From positions 2,666,001-2,730,000 of the forward strand of contig OZ242210.1 of the NCBI GenBank assembly GCA_965206315.1: DNA of 64,000 nucleotides. The letters run 5' to 3'. How positions within the stretch are numbered: position 1 is the first letter of the stretch; each line of letters opens with the position of its first letter. The notes under the pieces were generated by a model. That model was not told where the DNA came from and did not search any database. It was given only the letters and a program-made list of their open reading frames with translations. The translations under genes were made by a program, and so were the position numbers. The DNA comes from Bin16 sp965206315 (GTDB taxonomy: Bacteria > Chloroflexota > Dehalococcoidia > Lucifugimonadales > Australimonadaceae). This document shows, piece after piece, positions 6,456 through 15,524 of this stretch.

Positions 6456-8925
6456 CGCCTTCCTCTTCCTGTTCGTGGCGGTGGTATATCTCCTCGATCG
6501 CCACGTCGAGCTCGGCCCACTGGCGCTCGGTTGCCGAGCGGAGTCGCATGTTCTGGAACGCGCCCCAGACCGTCATGGCGGGCGGGACCAGCAGGACGGA
6601 GAATATGAGCGAGTAGGCGATGGTGATGGCCGCCGTGATGCCGAACTGCTGCATCGCAACGAGCGGCGAGAACGCCATCACGCCGATGCCGAGCGCCGTC
6701 GTCAATGCAGAGCCCAGCAGCGCCGAGCCGGTGGTCGCGAGCGTTCGGACCGCCGCCCGCTCCGGGTTGCGCAGGCGCGTGAACTCCTCGCGGTAGCGAT
6801 GGATCATGTGGATGGTGTAGTCCACCCCGATGCCGATGGAGAGCGCCGTGATGATGGACGTGGTGATGGTGTACGGGATGCCCAGCAGCGCCATCGTGCC
6901 GAGCACCGAGACGAGGACGAGCACCGTCGGCACGACCGCGATGACCGCCAGCGCCGGCTGGCGCACCGTCAGCCAGAAGAAGAGCGCGAGGACCAGGAGG
7001 GCCGCCGCGATGGTCGTGCCGATCGACTCCGTCTGCCGGTCCCTGATCTCGTCCGTCACCACGAACGAGATGATGGTGTCCGAGGTCGCTGTGAGGGCGG
7101 TGTCGTCACCGCCCCAGACCGCCTCGACTTCCTCCTGCAACCGCTTCGATGCGCCCGGGTCGCCGGTGGAGGCCGGGAACTGGAGCAGTATCGTGTCGAC
7201 GCCGGCATGGTCGTTGACCAGGCTGTGCCGCAGGGCGGGGTCTCTCGCTTCGATCTCGTCGAGGAGCTCCTGCATCAGCGCCCCGTCGAGCCGTACTCCC
7301 GCAGTGGCCTGCCGGAAGAGCGTTTCGAGCTCCGGGTCGTACTTGTCGCCGGGCTGGCCGCTGTCGGTCGTCCAGTCCTCGACGAGCAGTTCGTACGAAA
7401 TCTGGAGCGGTCCCGCTGCAGCCGCCGGGCGGCGCTGCTCGTCCAGGAAGGCGTCCCTGAACTCGTGCAGGTTGAGGAGCGTGCGGGTCTCCGTGGCCTC
7501 CGCTCTCAGGAGCACGCTGGCGTTCTCCGTCGAGCCGCCAACGGCGGTGTCGAGCGTTGCGATGTCCTCCAGCACGGTGCCGTCGCCGGGCAGCAGGTCC
7601 CGGATGCTGAACTCCGAATGGAGACCCCTGGCCGCGAACCCGAGCACGAGCGTCACTGCAAGCACCGCGATGATGTAGGGCGCGGGCCTGCGGGTGATCT
7701 GCCTTCCCAGGAACCCGGCCGTCCGGTCGATGCCGGGCAGCGCGGTCGAGATGGGGCGGGCCGGCCGCAGCCTGCCCCGCGCCTCGCGCCGCCGGTCGAT
7801 GATCGTCCTGCCCGCAGGGATCAGCGTCAGCATCACGATGAGGCTCATCCCCACGCCCAGCCCGCCGACGATGCCGAAGTCGCCGACGATCTCGACCGGC
7901 GAGAAGAGGCCCACCATCAGACTGACGATCGTCGTCACCGCCGCCAGCAGCAGCGGAACAGTGACGTTCCGCAGTCCCACGCGCGCGGCGTTCGCAACCG
8001 CCTCGCCTGCGGCCCGCTGCTCCCGGTAGTGCGAGACCGCCTGGATCGCGTAGTCCACTGTCAGGCCGATCACGACGATCGGTACCATCGCCGTGAGGAT
8101 ACTGGGAGGCCCGACAAGGCCCAGTCCTCTCGGTCCGAGCCAGCCCTCTATCCCCACGATCCACATGATGGAGATGAAGAGCCCCAGCAGGGTGAGCAGC
8201 AGGTCCGAGATCGTGCGCATGAAGAGCACGATCAGCGCGGCGATGAGCAGCAGCGCCAGCCCGATCAGCGGCCCCATCCCCTCCGTGCCCCTTCTGACCT
8301 CGTCCTCGATGACGACGAACGAGATGCTGCTGACGCGCAGCGGGCCATCGCTTCCGGTAGCCAGCTCGTTGATCCTCCGCTCGGCGTCTCCCACGCGCTC
8401 GTCGGCAGTGTCGTGCAGGCGGATGCTGCCGATCGCGACCGGAGTGCCGTCCGCGTCGGTCCCGGTTATCGCGGCGAGCGTCTCTCCGATCCCCGGGATG
8501 TTCCCGGCAGCGTCGATCTGTTCCTGTGTGACACCTTCCAGGTTTGCCGCCTGGAGCCCGGCCTGGACGAGCGACGAGGGTGCAAATACCGGAACGCCCG
8601 GCGCAAGTATCCCCGCCACTGCCGGGTCGCCGGCGATGTCGGTCAAGAGGGCGTCCATCTGGGAGAGCCCGCCGGGCGTGAGCGCCTCGCCACGGAAGAG
8701 GAGCGTCACCACCCTGACCTCGCCGGAGTCGCCGAAGAGCTCGTCGATCTCGGCCATCGCCCTGGCGACGTCGCTGTCGCGGGGAAGCGTTCCCTCGGTG
8801 TCGAGCGGGGGCTCGCGCAGGTTCGACCCCATCATCATGAGAACGGTTACGACGAGGAGAACGAGCAGCGTGAGCCACGGGCGGACCGTGACCAGCCAGC
8901 TCAACCATCCGAGTATGTTATGCAT
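6451..8925 (-). CDS. MMPL/RND-family exporter (HAE3-like)
   Basis: An 824-residue membrane protein with two homologous halves of the RND fold. Residues 12-32 are the first membrane helix. A periplasmic-type domain (about 35-215) is followed by five helices, a second helix near residue 410, a second external domain and a final helix bundle. The family signatures GLTVDYAIQ (first half) and GIGVDYTIH (second half) carry the proton-relay aspartates of MMPL/Patched-like transporters. Such proteins export lipids, hopanoids or hydrophobic compounds. It lies directly upstream of the RdhA-like operon on the same strand, but that operon has its own -10, so a functional tie is uncertain. Confidence 0.9.
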   Translation of the reverse strand: MHNILGWLSWLVTVRPWLTLLVLLVVTVLMMMGSNLREPPLDTEGTLPRDSDVARAMAEIDELFGDSGEVRVVTLLFRGEALTPGGLSQMDALLTDIAGDPAVAGILAPGVPVFAPSSLVQAGLQAANLEGVTQEQIDAAGNIPGIGETLAAITGTDADGTPVAIGSIRLHDTADERVGDAERRINELATGSDGPLRVSSISFVVIEDEVRRGTEGMGPLIGLALLLIAALIVLFMRTISDLLLTLLGLFISIMWIVGIEGWLGPRGLGLVGPPSILTAMVPIVVIGLTVDYAIQAVSHYREQRAAGEAVANAARVGLRNVTVPLLLAAVTTIVSLMVGLFSPVEIVGDFGIVGGLGVGMSLIVMLTLIPAGRTIIDRRREARGRLRPARPISTALPGIDRTAGFLGRQITRRPAPYIIAVLAVTLVLGFAARGLHSEFSIRDLLPGDGTVLEDIATLDTAVGGSTENASVLLRAEATETRTLLNLHEFRDAFLDEQRRPAAAAGPLQISYELLVEDWTTDSGQPGDKYDPELETLFRQATAGVRLDGALMQELLDEIEARDPALRHSLVNDHAGVDTILLQFPASTGDPGASKRLQEEVEAVWGGDDTALTATSDTIISFVVTDEIRDRQTESIGTTIAAALLVLALFFWLTVRQPALAVIAVVPTVLVLVSVLGTMALLGIPYTITTSIITALSIGIGVDYTIHMIHRYREEFTRLRNPERAAVRTLATTGSALLGSALTTALGIGVMAFSPLVAMQQFGITAAITIAYSLIFSVLLVPPAMTVWGAFQNMRLRSATERQWAELDVAIEEIYHRHEQEEEGV

Positions 8926-8990
8926 GGCGACGCCGCATCTTCAGAGCCTCGCACCTGTGCACTGTCGGAAGGCGCGCAGGCGCGAGGAGG

Positions 8991-8996
8991 ATTCTA
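8991..8996 (-). promoter_or_regulatory. Putative extended -10 for the MMPL exporter
   Basis: On the minus strand GTGTAGAATCC contains TAGAAT with an upstream TG, about 66 bases before the exporter ATG. No good -35 is visible. Confidence 0.3.
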
Positions 8997-9006
8997 CACG
9001 GGGAAT

Positions 9007-9804
9007 CTAGCGGCGGGCGCCGCCGTTGGCGTCGATGACCTCGCCGGTGATGTAGCCCGCGTAGTCGGAGGCGAGCCAGACGACGGTGCCGGCGTGCTCT
9101 TCCGGCTTGCCGAGGCGCCCCATCGCCGAGACGCCGCCGGGGAGGTACGCCGCGGAGGAGTCCTCGCGCCAGCGCGGGCGGTGCGGCGTTTCGATGCCGC
9201 CGACGGCGATGGCGTTCACGCGCACCTCCGGCCCCCACGCCTGCGCCATGGAGAGCGTCATGTTGATGACGCCCGCCTTCGCCGCGCCGTAGGCCGGGGA
9301 GTCGGGGCTGGGGGAGCGTCCGGCGACCGAGGCGATGTTGACGATGGAGCCCTTGCCCTGTTGCTTCATCGCAGGCACCGCCGCGACGCTGCACTGGAAC
9401 ATCGTCACGACGTTGACGCGGTACGCCTCGACGAGGTCGTGCTCGGTCAATTCCATGAGCGGCCCGGCCTTGAACGTCTCGCCCCAACTGCCGCCGACGA
9501 CGTTCACGAGGACGTCGATGCGTCCGCACTCGGCGAGCACGCGCTCGACCATGGCGTCGACCTGCGCCTTGTCGCGCACGTCGGCGGTGATGCCGAGTGC
9601 GCGGCGTCCAAGCGCCTCGACCGCTGCGACGCCGTCGCTCACCGGGGCGTGGGGCCGGGCACGCCCGCCGGACACGTCCTCAGGCTCGCGGGCGACGACG
9701 ACGATGTCGGCGCCGTGCTTCGCAAGCTCGGTGCAGCAGGCGAAGCCGAGTCCCTGCGCTCCGCCGGTAACGATGGCCACTCTGCCGGTGAGGTCGAAGT
9801 CCAT
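9007..9804 (-). CDS. Short-chain dehydrogenase/reductase
   Basis: A 265-residue classical SDR. TGGAQGLG at 13-20 is the nucleotide-binding glycine motif, NVVGG near 101 replaces the usual NNAG, S159 sits in NIASVAG, and Y172-GAA-K176 is the catalytic pair. GGIETPHRPRW and the C-terminal WLASDYAGYITGEVIDANGG follow the FabG-like pattern. The ATG at 9804 is chosen because AAGGAG lies eight bases upstream; the frame is open much further but the extension is intergenic repeat. It is an NAD(P)-dependent alcohol or ketone oxidoreductase of unknown substrate. NVVGG instead of NNAG is a mild oddity shared by some catabolic SDRs. Confidence 0.9.
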   Translation of the reverse strand: MDFDLTGRVAIVTGGAQGLGFACCTELAKHGADIVVVAREPEDVSGGRARPHAPVSDGVAAVEALGRRALGITADVRDKAQVDAMVERVLAECGRIDVLVNVVGGSWGETFKAGPLMELTEHDLVEAYRVNVVTMFQCSVAAVPAMKQQGKGSIVNIASVAGRSPSPDSPAYGAAKAGVINMTLSMAQAWGPEVRVNAIAVGGIETPHRPRWREDSSAAYLPGGVSAMGRLGKPEEHAGTVVWLASDYAGYITGEVIDANGGARR

Positions 9805-9836
9805 GATGCGTGCTCCTTGTTCGTTGTCGGGGGTAA

Positions 9837-10003
9837 CCCTCACCCCCAGCCCCTCTCCCAGTGGGAGAGGGGAGTAAAGGCACCCTTCATGGGTGCCCGA
9901 GGCAAGGGCGCCCACAAGGGACGCCCCTACACCTGACCCCATTCCCCACACCACCGCGTGACCTGCCCGGTCACCCTGGATTCCCGCCGGTGCGGGAATG
10001 ACG
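9837..10003. repeat. Composite intergenic repeat, modules B-C-D-A
   Basis: B (9837-9873), a small GGCACCC...GGGTGCC palindrome (9879-9898), C (9906-9933), the sequence GCGTGACCTGCCCGGTCA (module D, about 9957-9974) and A (9977-10003, loop GGT) fill the gap between the SDR and the bicupin gene. Confidence 0.85.
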
Positions 10004-10013
10004 AGGTTTGCTC

Positions 10014-11174
10014 CTACGTGTCGCGGGCGGAGGTGGGGCCGACCTCGCCCTTGCAGTAGGAGATGAACGCCTTCATGCGGCAGGTCACCTCGTTCCGGTC
10101 CAGCTCCGCCTCGTAGATATCGTGGATCTTCGGGTCCTCGTCCTCGTATTCGATCTGGTAGCCGCCTTCCTTGAAGCTCTGGTCGGCGCCCTGCCCGCGC
10201 GGGATGGCGGCGCGGAGGCCGTGCGTGCCCGGCGTCAGTGCCATGTAGCGCGCCCGCCGCGTGCCGGAGTTGAAGTGCTGGTGGTACGTCCCGTCGCTCG
10301 GCACGATGACGAGCGAGCCGACCTTCCAGTCGGCCTTGCGGATGTCGGACATGTCGTCCTTCGTCCACAGGAGGGAGAAGCCGGCGTCGCCGCTGAGGAG
10401 GACGAGGTTCGCGCCCGGTCCGTGCCGGTGCGCCTTCTTGTAGGTGCCGACGGGGAACTCGGAGATGTGGGCCTTGGAGAGGTTGCCGGCCATCTCGAAC
10501 ATGGAGTTGATGCCGCCGGCGCCGCGCTCGTTCCATGCGTAGAGGGCCATGTCCGGGGCGTTCGGCATGAAATTGGACGCCCAGACGCGCCGGTTATAGA
10601 GCTTGCCGTTGCCGCTGAAGAAGTCGTCTTCGCCGCTGTACCGGCTGCTGAACGGGTAGTCGCACTGGAAGATGAAGTCGTTGTCGCTGAAGAGCCGCAT
10701 GTTCGCCGGGGCGGTCGTCACCGCGAGGTATCGCGCGGGCTCGGTGCCGCTGCCGTTGAAGTGCTGGTACCAGCAGTTCAGTGGGATGGAGAAGAGGCTG
10801 CCCTTCTTCCACTCGAACGTCTTCTTCTCCTCGCTGCCCTGCGGCCAGATGCTGGTCGCGCCGCGCCCGGAGACGATGTAGACGTACTCCTCGTAGACGT
10901 GGTGCTCGGGCTCCGAACTGCCGCCGGGGTCGATCTCGACGATATGGGTGTCGTTGGTGAGGACATGGTAGGGGATGTTGATGACGGCGCCCTTCCCTCC
11001 CTTGCGCTCCCACGGGCCGAGCTCGACGTTCGCGATGTCGTCGAAGGCGTAGTCGACGATGACCTTCACGCCCTCGGCCTTCAGCCAGTCGGCGTAGGGG
11101 TCGGGTATCGCGAAGTCCTCCAGCCCTTCGGGTGTCGGCGCGTACTTGATGGCCGCATCGGCGTCGGTGGTCAT
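10014..11174 (-). CDS. Bicupin protein, possible dioxygenase
   Basis: A 386-residue protein with two cupin barrels. The first (about 60-160) has H91-H92-VYE-E and a WYQHF strand with H138. The second (about 225-320) has KKAHRHG (H249, H251) and YHQHF (H298, H300). The histidines and a glutamate are placed to bind one metal per barrel. Length and layout resemble gentisate-dioxygenase-like bicupins and a widespread cupin family in Chloroflexota and Actinobacteria, but no substrate can be assigned. The ATG at 11174 follows GGAGGGAGCC. It may form a unit with the SDR, though a repeat lies between them. Confidence 0.8.
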   Translation of the reverse strand: MTTDADAAIKYAPTPEGLEDFAIPDPYADWLKAEGVKVIVDYAFDDIANVELGPWERKGGKGAVINIPYHVLTNDTHIVEIDPGGSSEPEHHVYEEYVYIVSGRGATSIWPQGSEEKKTFEWKKGSLFSIPLNCWYQHFNGSGTEPARYLAVTTAPANMRLFSDNDFIFQCDYPFSSRYSGEDDFFSGNGKLYNRRVWASNFMPNAPDMALYAWNERGAGGINSMFEMAGNLSKAHISEFPVGTYKKAHRHGPGANLVLLSGDAGFSLLWTKDDMSDIRKADWKVGSLVIVPSDGTYHQHFNSGTRRARYMALTPGTHGLRAAIPRGQGADQSFKEGGYQIEYEDEDPKIHDIYEAELDRNEVTCRMKAFISYCKGEVGPTSARDT

Positions 11175-11183
11175 GGCTCCCTC

Positions 11184-11411
11184 CTATGGTTTCCTTGTCG
11201 AACGGGACTTGGCAGCGAGGTCGGCGATAATCTCACGCGCGCCGCCCAGTATCTCTATGCCTATGGCCTTGCCGTCCGCATAGTCGACGACCACGCCGGG
11301 CCGGACTTCATCCCCGTAGTCGGCGGGGCCATCCTTCCAGAAGAGAACGAGGCTATTCGTCTCAGCGACGAACTCGATCTCCAAGCCTGTTATTCCGGTT
11401 TTCGTTGCCAT
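11184..11411 (-). CDS. DUF2283 protein, possible antitoxin-like partner
   Basis: A 75-residue protein starting MATKTGITGLEIEFV. The core LVLFWKDGPADYGDEV, GVVVDYADGKAIGIEIL is the DUF2283 pattern (a small beta sheet with VxxDYDxxGxxxGIEIL). DUF2283 genes are often next to a small partner gene and are suspected toxin-antitoxin components. The ATG at 11411 has a purine-rich GGTAAGGTGG upstream. It follows the next gene with a 14-base gap, forming a two-gene unit. Function unknown. Confidence 0.75.
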   Translation of the reverse strand: MATKTGITGLEIEFVAETNSLVLFWKDGPADYGDEVRPGVVVDYADGKAIGIEILGGAREIIADLAAKSRSTRKP

Positions 11412-11425
11412 GGCCACCTTACCTT

Positions 11426-11674
11426 TCACTCACGCTGAGAGTCATAGTTTGGGACAAAGAACGCAGTGTGTACAGTTTCTCCATCCTCTTCGACGATCAC
11501 TCTCATCCATTCACCCGCTTCCACAATAAAGCCGGTCAGCGCAATCCGCCCTTCTGGTTGGTCTCTATCCTCCTGGCTAACGGGAGCGGCGAGAACACTC
11601 TCCACCCAGTCCTCCCTGTTCGCTTCAGGATGCTTACTCCTGGCCCAACGTTCAAAGTAGGGGGTTGTCTTCAT
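11426..11674 (-). CDS. Small protein paired with DUF2283, possible toxin
   Basis: An 82-residue protein: MKTTPYFERWARSKHPE at the N-terminus, then REDWVESVLAAPV and a strand-rich end (RIALTGFIVEAGEWMRVIV, GETVHTAFFVPNY). The helix followed by an antiparallel sheet resembles DUF4258 or BrnT/RelE-size folds, with W and H residues in the right region, and this protein type is commonly found directly upstream of DUF2283. I infer a toxin-like role from size and neighbour only; nothing catalytic is certain. Confidence 0.65.
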   Translation of the reverse strand: MKTTPYFERWARSKHPEANREDWVESVLAAPVSQEDRDQPEGRIALTGFIVEAGEWMRVIVEEDGETVHTAFFVPNYDSQRE

Positions 11675-11757
11675 CCAAGGTCACTTTCGTCAGCAAACCA
11701 TACGCCTGTCCTTCGGTGTGTGCACGCAGCGGGGGAGCAGGCACGGGCGCTCCACCA

Positions 11758-11916
11758 ACCCTCACCCACGCGCTAAAGCGCGTTGCCCTCTCCCAGAGGG
11801 AGAGGGGGAAGGCCCTTGGGCACCCACAAGGGATGCCCCTACACCGGGCACCGAACACCACCCCCACGCAAGGGCCCTGGCAGGCACCCTGGATTCCCGC
11901 CTTCGCGGGAATGACG
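11758..11916. repeat. Composite intergenic repeat, modules B-C-A
   Basis: B (11758-11807), C (11818-11845) and A (11890-11916, the consensus form) occupy the gap before the cupin dioxygenase. The order repeats that of 475-636. Confidence 0.85.
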
Positions 11917-11995
11917 AGGTTTGGGTGCGCTTGACTACGCCTTGCGGCGGGCGCACACTGCCAGCAGCAGCCGATCGCATAAAGGAGGCGTGGCC

Positions 11996-12616
11996 ATGGT
12001 CGTTGAGACGAGGACCCAGAACGCGCTGGACCGGTTCATCAGCAAGGCCCGTGAGCTGTTCGCAAGCGAGCCCGACCTGCCGAAGCGCTGGGAGGCGCTC
12101 ACCCCCATCCTGGCCGAGTTGCTCGCCGACCCGACGGTGCTCGAGGCGTCGAAGAGTTGGCCGGACTGCGAGGCAAGGGAAGGCCGCGGCGAGAACCTCA
12201 TCTTCTACGAGGACCCGGACTTCGGCTTCGCTATCAACGGCCTCACGAAGGGCCAGTCGCGGCAGGGCCGCCTCTCGCGCGTCCACGATCACGGGTACAT
12301 CTACACGCTGTACGGCGTGCTCGACGGCCACGAGAATATCGAGCGGTACGACCGGCTCGACGACGGCTCACGCCCGGACTACGCCGAGATCACGCTGGCG
12401 TCGAACAAGTATTGCGGTCCCGGTGAGATCGACCTCGTGGGGCCGTACGAGATACACCGGGAGAACACGGTGGGCGAGCGAACGGTCGCGGTGATCATCC
12501 GCAGCAACAAGGCGGGGAACCACCTGCAGGGTCGCTACGACGCCGAGACAGGGGTGTACTTCCAGGGCTACGGTCCGCGCCAGACGCCCATCGAGATGTT
12601 CGGCAGCGCGGGGTAG
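11996..12616 (+). CDS. Cupin-fold protein related to cysteine dioxygenase
   Basis: A 206-residue single-cupin protein. The N-terminal 90 residues are helical. The barrel has H97-x-H99 in RVHDHGYIYTLYGVLDG, E113, and H154 in GPYEIHRENT, followed by RTVAVIIRS. This HxH...E...H layout is that of the cysteine-dioxygenase-like and double-stranded beta-helix metal enzymes, which bind one Fe(II). Substrate is unknown; the eukaryotic-type Cys-Tyr crosslink cannot be judged. The ATG at 11996 has AAAGGAGG upstream. It is transcribed away from the repeat and towards a toxin-antitoxin module. Confidence 0.75.
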   Translation: MVVETRTQNALDRFISKARELFASEPDLPKRWEALTPILAELLADPTVLEASKSWPDCEAREGRGENLIFYEDPDFGFAINGLTKGQSRQGRLSRVHDHGYIYTLYGVLDGHENIERYDRLDDGSRPDYAEITLASNKYCGPGEIDLVGPYEIHRENTVGERTVAVIIRSNKAGNHLQGRYDAETGVYFQGYGPRQTPIEMFGSAG

Positions 12617-12625
12617 ACTTAACGC

Positions 12626-12817
12626 ATGGCGAACACGCGCAAGAAGGTCAAGCTGACGCCGGAAGGCGAGGCGTTGCGCCGCGAGGCGTTGAGCAGGGCT
12701 GACGACATCCGAGCGCAGTACGAAGAGTCCCAGCGGCGAAAGGCAGCCGGGGAGAAGGGGCTCTACATCCGCCACGGAAGTTCTGAGGAGATTCGACGGC
12801 AACTCCGTGGAGGCTGA
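12626..12817 (+). CDS. Small antitoxin-like protein
   Basis: A 63-residue charged helical protein (LTPEGEALRREALSRADD, then EESQRRKAAGEK and a C-terminal IRRQLRGG). Its core aligns with two other small proteins of this window: GEALxRxxxxxxxxxxEAxxRxxAGE is shared with the antitoxins at 12820 and 17362. It ends two bases before the next gene, so the three small genes here form one unit. I read it as a duplicated antitoxin of the same ParD-like group, with no partner of its own. Confidence 0.6.
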   Translation: MANTRKKVKLTPEGEALRREALSRADDIRAQYEESQRRKAAGEKGLYIRHGSSEEIRRQLRGG

Positions 12818-12819
12818 TC

Positions 12820-13023
12820 ATGGCAACGCAACCCGAACAGAGCGAACCGGAACCCCTTGAGGGCGAGGCGCTCGTGCGCGCCATCATGGCCGACAAGAAG
12901 CTCGTCGCCGAGGCGCTGGAAGCACAGCGGCGGGCAGATGCCGGTGAATCTTCCGGCGTTCTCGTTCGGGCCAGCGACATCAGAGACTGGGTGAATGGCA
13001 AACGGCGAAAGCGTCCCGTTTGA
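12820..13023 (+). CDS. Antitoxin of a ParE-like module (copy A)
   Basis: A 67-residue protein with PLEGEALVRAIMADKKLV, then EAQRRADAGESSGVLV and a basic tail VNGKRRKRPV. It is a clear homologue of the antitoxin at 17186-17362 (PLTGEALVRAMVADEKLV). The toxin frame starts inside its last codons, the usual overlap of type II modules. The N-terminal GEALVRA segment may fold as the DNA-binding part and the rest may wrap the toxin; this is inferred from the arrangement. Confidence 0.7.
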   Translation: MATQPEQSEPEPLEGEALVRAIMADKKLVAEALEAQRRADAGESSGVLVRASDIRDWVNGKRRKRPV

Positions 13024-13281
13024 CGTATTCTTCGAAGACCGGGCCCAGGAATTCATAGGTGGACTATCTGCCTCCGGCTTGACCGGCTGATGGTCGCGAT
13101 AGGCCTACTGGTCATTGACCCGTACCCCGATGAGCGTACCAAGGTACGTCTACCCTTCCCTTTCCGTTACGGCACGATCGGCTATACAGCGAGCAACTTC
13201 TTCATCGTTTACGAGTTCGAAAACGCCACCACGCTGCGCGTTTCTACAATCTCGTGGGCAGGCACTCCGTACTGGGGCTAA
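12995..13281 (+). pseudogene. ParE/RelE-like toxin (copy A), frameshifted
   Basis: The frame from ATG 12995 reads MANGESVPFDVFFEDRAQEF then IGGLSASGLTG and stops at 13088. The rest of the toxin continues in another frame: LDRLMVAIGLLVIDPYPDE, then KVRLPFPFRYGTIGYTA, FFIVYEFE and GTPYWG, ending at 13281. Its C-terminal half matches copy B. One missing base near 13076-13080 explains the break. Without it the product would be about 95 residues, typical for RelE/ParE. It could be a true pseudogene, a programmed frameshift or a sequence error. Its end overlaps the end of coxL on the other strand. Confidence 0.7.
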
Positions 13282-15524
13282 CCAGTCGCCTGCCCGGCCT
13301 CGTGGAGGGCACGCCAGACGCGCTCGGGGGTGAGGGGGAGCGTGGAGATGCGGACGCCGGTGGCGTTGAAGACGGCGTTCGCCACGGCGGGGGCCACGCA
13401 GACGATGCCGCCCTCGCCGACGCCCTTCGCACCGTAGGGGCCGGGACCGTTGCCGCTCTCGATCAGCACGGTCTCGAACTCGTGCGGGAGGTCGGTGAAG
13501 ACGGGCACGCGGTAGTCGACGAGGTTCGGGTTCAGGAGCTGGCCGTCCTCGTAGAGCATCTCCTCGAAGAGCGTGTGGCCGATGGCCTGCATCGCGGCGC
13601 CCTCGTCCTGGCCCTCGACCTGCTTCGGATTGATCGCCTTGCCGGGGTCGGAGATGGAGTAGTAGCGGAGCAGGCGCACCTCGCCGGTGGCCGTGTCGAC
13701 CTCGACCTCCGCCGCGCCGATGCTCACCTCCCAGAAGACGGGGTCCTGGCGGAGTTTGCCGCTGGCGTGCTTCGGGGTGACGTAACCCCGGCCCATGAGC
13801 TCGCCGCCGGAGCCGCCGAACATGTTGCGCACGAGCGCGGCGAACGCGACGGACTCGCCCTTGAACGACGCCCGTCCGTCCTCGGCTTCAATCTCCTCCG
13901 GGAACGCCTCGAAGTGCTCCGCGGCGAGGTCGAGCACCTGCTGGCGGACGTCGATGGCGGCGTCGTGCACGGCGAGGCCCATGAGCGTCGTCGAGCGGCT
14001 GGAGCCGGTCGAGCGGTCCCACGGCACCGCGGAGGTATCCGACGCGACGACGCGCACCTTCTCGTAGGGTATGCGCAACTCCTCCGCTGCGATCTGCGCC
14101 ATCACCGAGCGGGAGCCCTGCCCCATCTCCGCGCTGCCGATGTAGACGGTGGCGCTGCCGTCGGAGTGGAAGCGCACGAGCGACGTCGACGTGGGGCTCG
14201 CGCCGGAGTTCGTGACGCCGCAGGCGAAGCCGATGCCACGTTTCACGCCGGGCGGCGTCGGCCCCGGAGTCCACGAGTCCCAGCCGAAGTCGTCTGCGAC
14301 CCTGCGCAGCGCGTACTCGAGGTCGCCCTCGATGGGACGCCTGCCGCGCCGCACCTCCTCGCCTTCCTTGACGAGGTTCTTCACGCGGAACTCGAACGGG
14401 TCCATGCCCAGCGCGTGGGCGATCACGTCTATCTGGGACTCGCACACCCAGATGGCCTGCGGCCCGCCGATGGAGCGGTAGGAGCCCGCGGGGGTCGAGT
14501 TCGTGAAGAGGCCGTAGGTCTTCACCCGGACGTTCGCCAGCGCGTACGGCCCCGGCATGCGGTCGCCGAAGCGCTCGGTCACCCGAACGCCGTTGTCAGT
14601 GTAGCCGCCGGTGTCGACGTAGCCGGTGCACTCGCGGGCGACGATGGTGCCGTCGTTCATCACGCCGGTGCGGATCGTCCCGCGGGCGGCGTGGCGGCGG
14701 ACCGTCCGCATGGCCTCGTCGACGCTCAGCGCAAGCCCGACCGGCCTGCCCGCCTCGCGGCTGAGCGCGGTCACGAGCGGCTCTATCTTTGTGTACGATT
14801 TGCTCCCGTAGCCCCCGCCAACGAAGGGGACGACGACCTGCACCTGGTCCAGTTGCCGCCCGAAGAGGCGCGCTATCTCCGCCTGTACGAGGAACGGGTG
14901 CTGCGCCGACGTCCAGAGGCGGATGCGGTCCGGTTCGTAGCTGGCGATGCAGGTGTGCGGTTCCATTGCGTAGTGGTAGACCATCGGGAACTCGAACGTA
15001 TCCTCGAAGACGCGGTCGCACTCGCGGAATGCCGCATCCACGTCGCCCCATTCGTAGCCGTACTCGTGGCAGAAGTTGGACTCGTGGACGGGCTCACTGG
15101 ACGGGTCGAGCGCTTCGTCGATGCCGGTGACCGTCGGCAACTCTTCGTACTCGACGTCAACCAGTTCGACGGCTGCCTCGGCAGTCGCGAGGTCGACAGC
15201 GGCGACAGCGGCAACGGGCTCGCCCTGGAAGCGCACCTTGTCGATGGCGATGACGGGGCGGTCCTTCTTGTCGGAGCCGTAGTGCGTCTCCATGTTGACG
15301 AGCTCAGCCGAGGTGAGCACGGCGTAGACGCCGGGGAAAGCGCGCGCCCTGCTCGCGTCGATGCTGATGATGCGCGCGTGCGGCAAGGGGCTCGTCACGA
15401 GTCTGCAGAACGCCATGCCGGAGACTTCGAGGTCGCCGGTGAACTGCGCGCGGCCCGACAGCTTGTCATCCGCGTCGACCCGTCGCACCGCCGTACCGAC
15501 CGTTTTGAACTCGCGCGTCGTCAT
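13278..15524 (-). CDS. coxL-like: Molybdenum hydroxylase large subunit, CoxL/XdhB type
   Basis: A 748-residue Mo-cofactor subunit of the xanthine oxidase family. It opens TVGTAVRRVDADDKLSG, the usual start of these subunits, followed by the FTGD and SPLPHARI strands; FVGGGYGSKS is the first cofactor-binding loop, SAEMGQGSRSVMAQIAAEEL the second, and GAKGVGEGG carries the probable catalytic glutamate. The loop expected to read AYRGAGRPE or AYxCSFR in CoxL forms is GSYRSIGGPQ here, so the substrate is probably not CO. The ATG overlaps the stop of the small subunit (ATGA). It is the last gene of a coxM-coxS-coxL operon. Confidence 0.9.
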   Translation of the reverse strand: MTTREFKTVGTAVRRVDADDKLSGRAQFTGDLEVSGMAFCRLVTSPLPHARIISIDASRARAFPGVYAVLTSAELVNMETHYGSDKKDRPVIAIDKVRFQGEPVAAVAAVDLATAEAAVELVDVEYEELPTVTGIDEALDPSSEPVHESNFCHEYGYEWGDVDAAFRECDRVFEDTFEFPMVYHYAMEPHTCIASYEPDRIRLWTSAQHPFLVQAEIARLFGRQLDQVQVVVPFVGGGYGSKSYTKIEPLVTALSREAGRPVGLALSVDEAMRTVRRHAARGTIRTGVMNDGTIVARECTGYVDTGGYTDNGVRVTERFGDRMPGPYALANVRVKTYGLFTNSTPAGSYRSIGGPQAIWVCESQIDVIAHALGMDPFEFRVKNLVKEGEEVRRGRRPIEGDLEYALRRVADDFGWDSWTPGPTPPGVKRGIGFACGVTNSGASPTSTSLVRFHSDGSATVYIGSAEMGQGSRSVMAQIAAEELRIPYEKVRVVASDTSAVPWDRSTGSSRSTTLMGLAVHDAAIDVRQQVLDLAAEHFEAFPEEIEAEDGRASFKGESVAFAALVRNMFGGSGGELMGRGYVTPKHASGKLRQDPVFWEVSIGAAEVEVDTATGEVRLLRYYSISDPGKAINPKQVEGQDEGAAMQAIGHTLFEEMLYEDGQLLNPNLVDYRVPVFTDLPHEFETVLIESGNGPGPYGAKGVGEGGIVCVAPAVANAVFNATGVRISTLPLTPERVWRALHEAGQATG

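Noticed and set aside
3883..9936. An open frame of about 2000 codons on the plus strand
   Set aside because: It is antisense to five well-supported minus-strand genes (ferredoxin fusion to SDR), is rich in Arg, Asp, Gly and Val as expected for GC-rich shadows, and shows no domain.
9007..10536. A 509-residue fusion of a cupin-antisense segment with the SDR
   Set aside because: The upstream part is a shadow of the bicupin gene and repeat; a ribosome site marks the SDR start at 9804.
10008..11438. A 476-codon plus-strand open frame
   Set aside because: Antisense to the bicupin and DUF2283 genes; no motifs.
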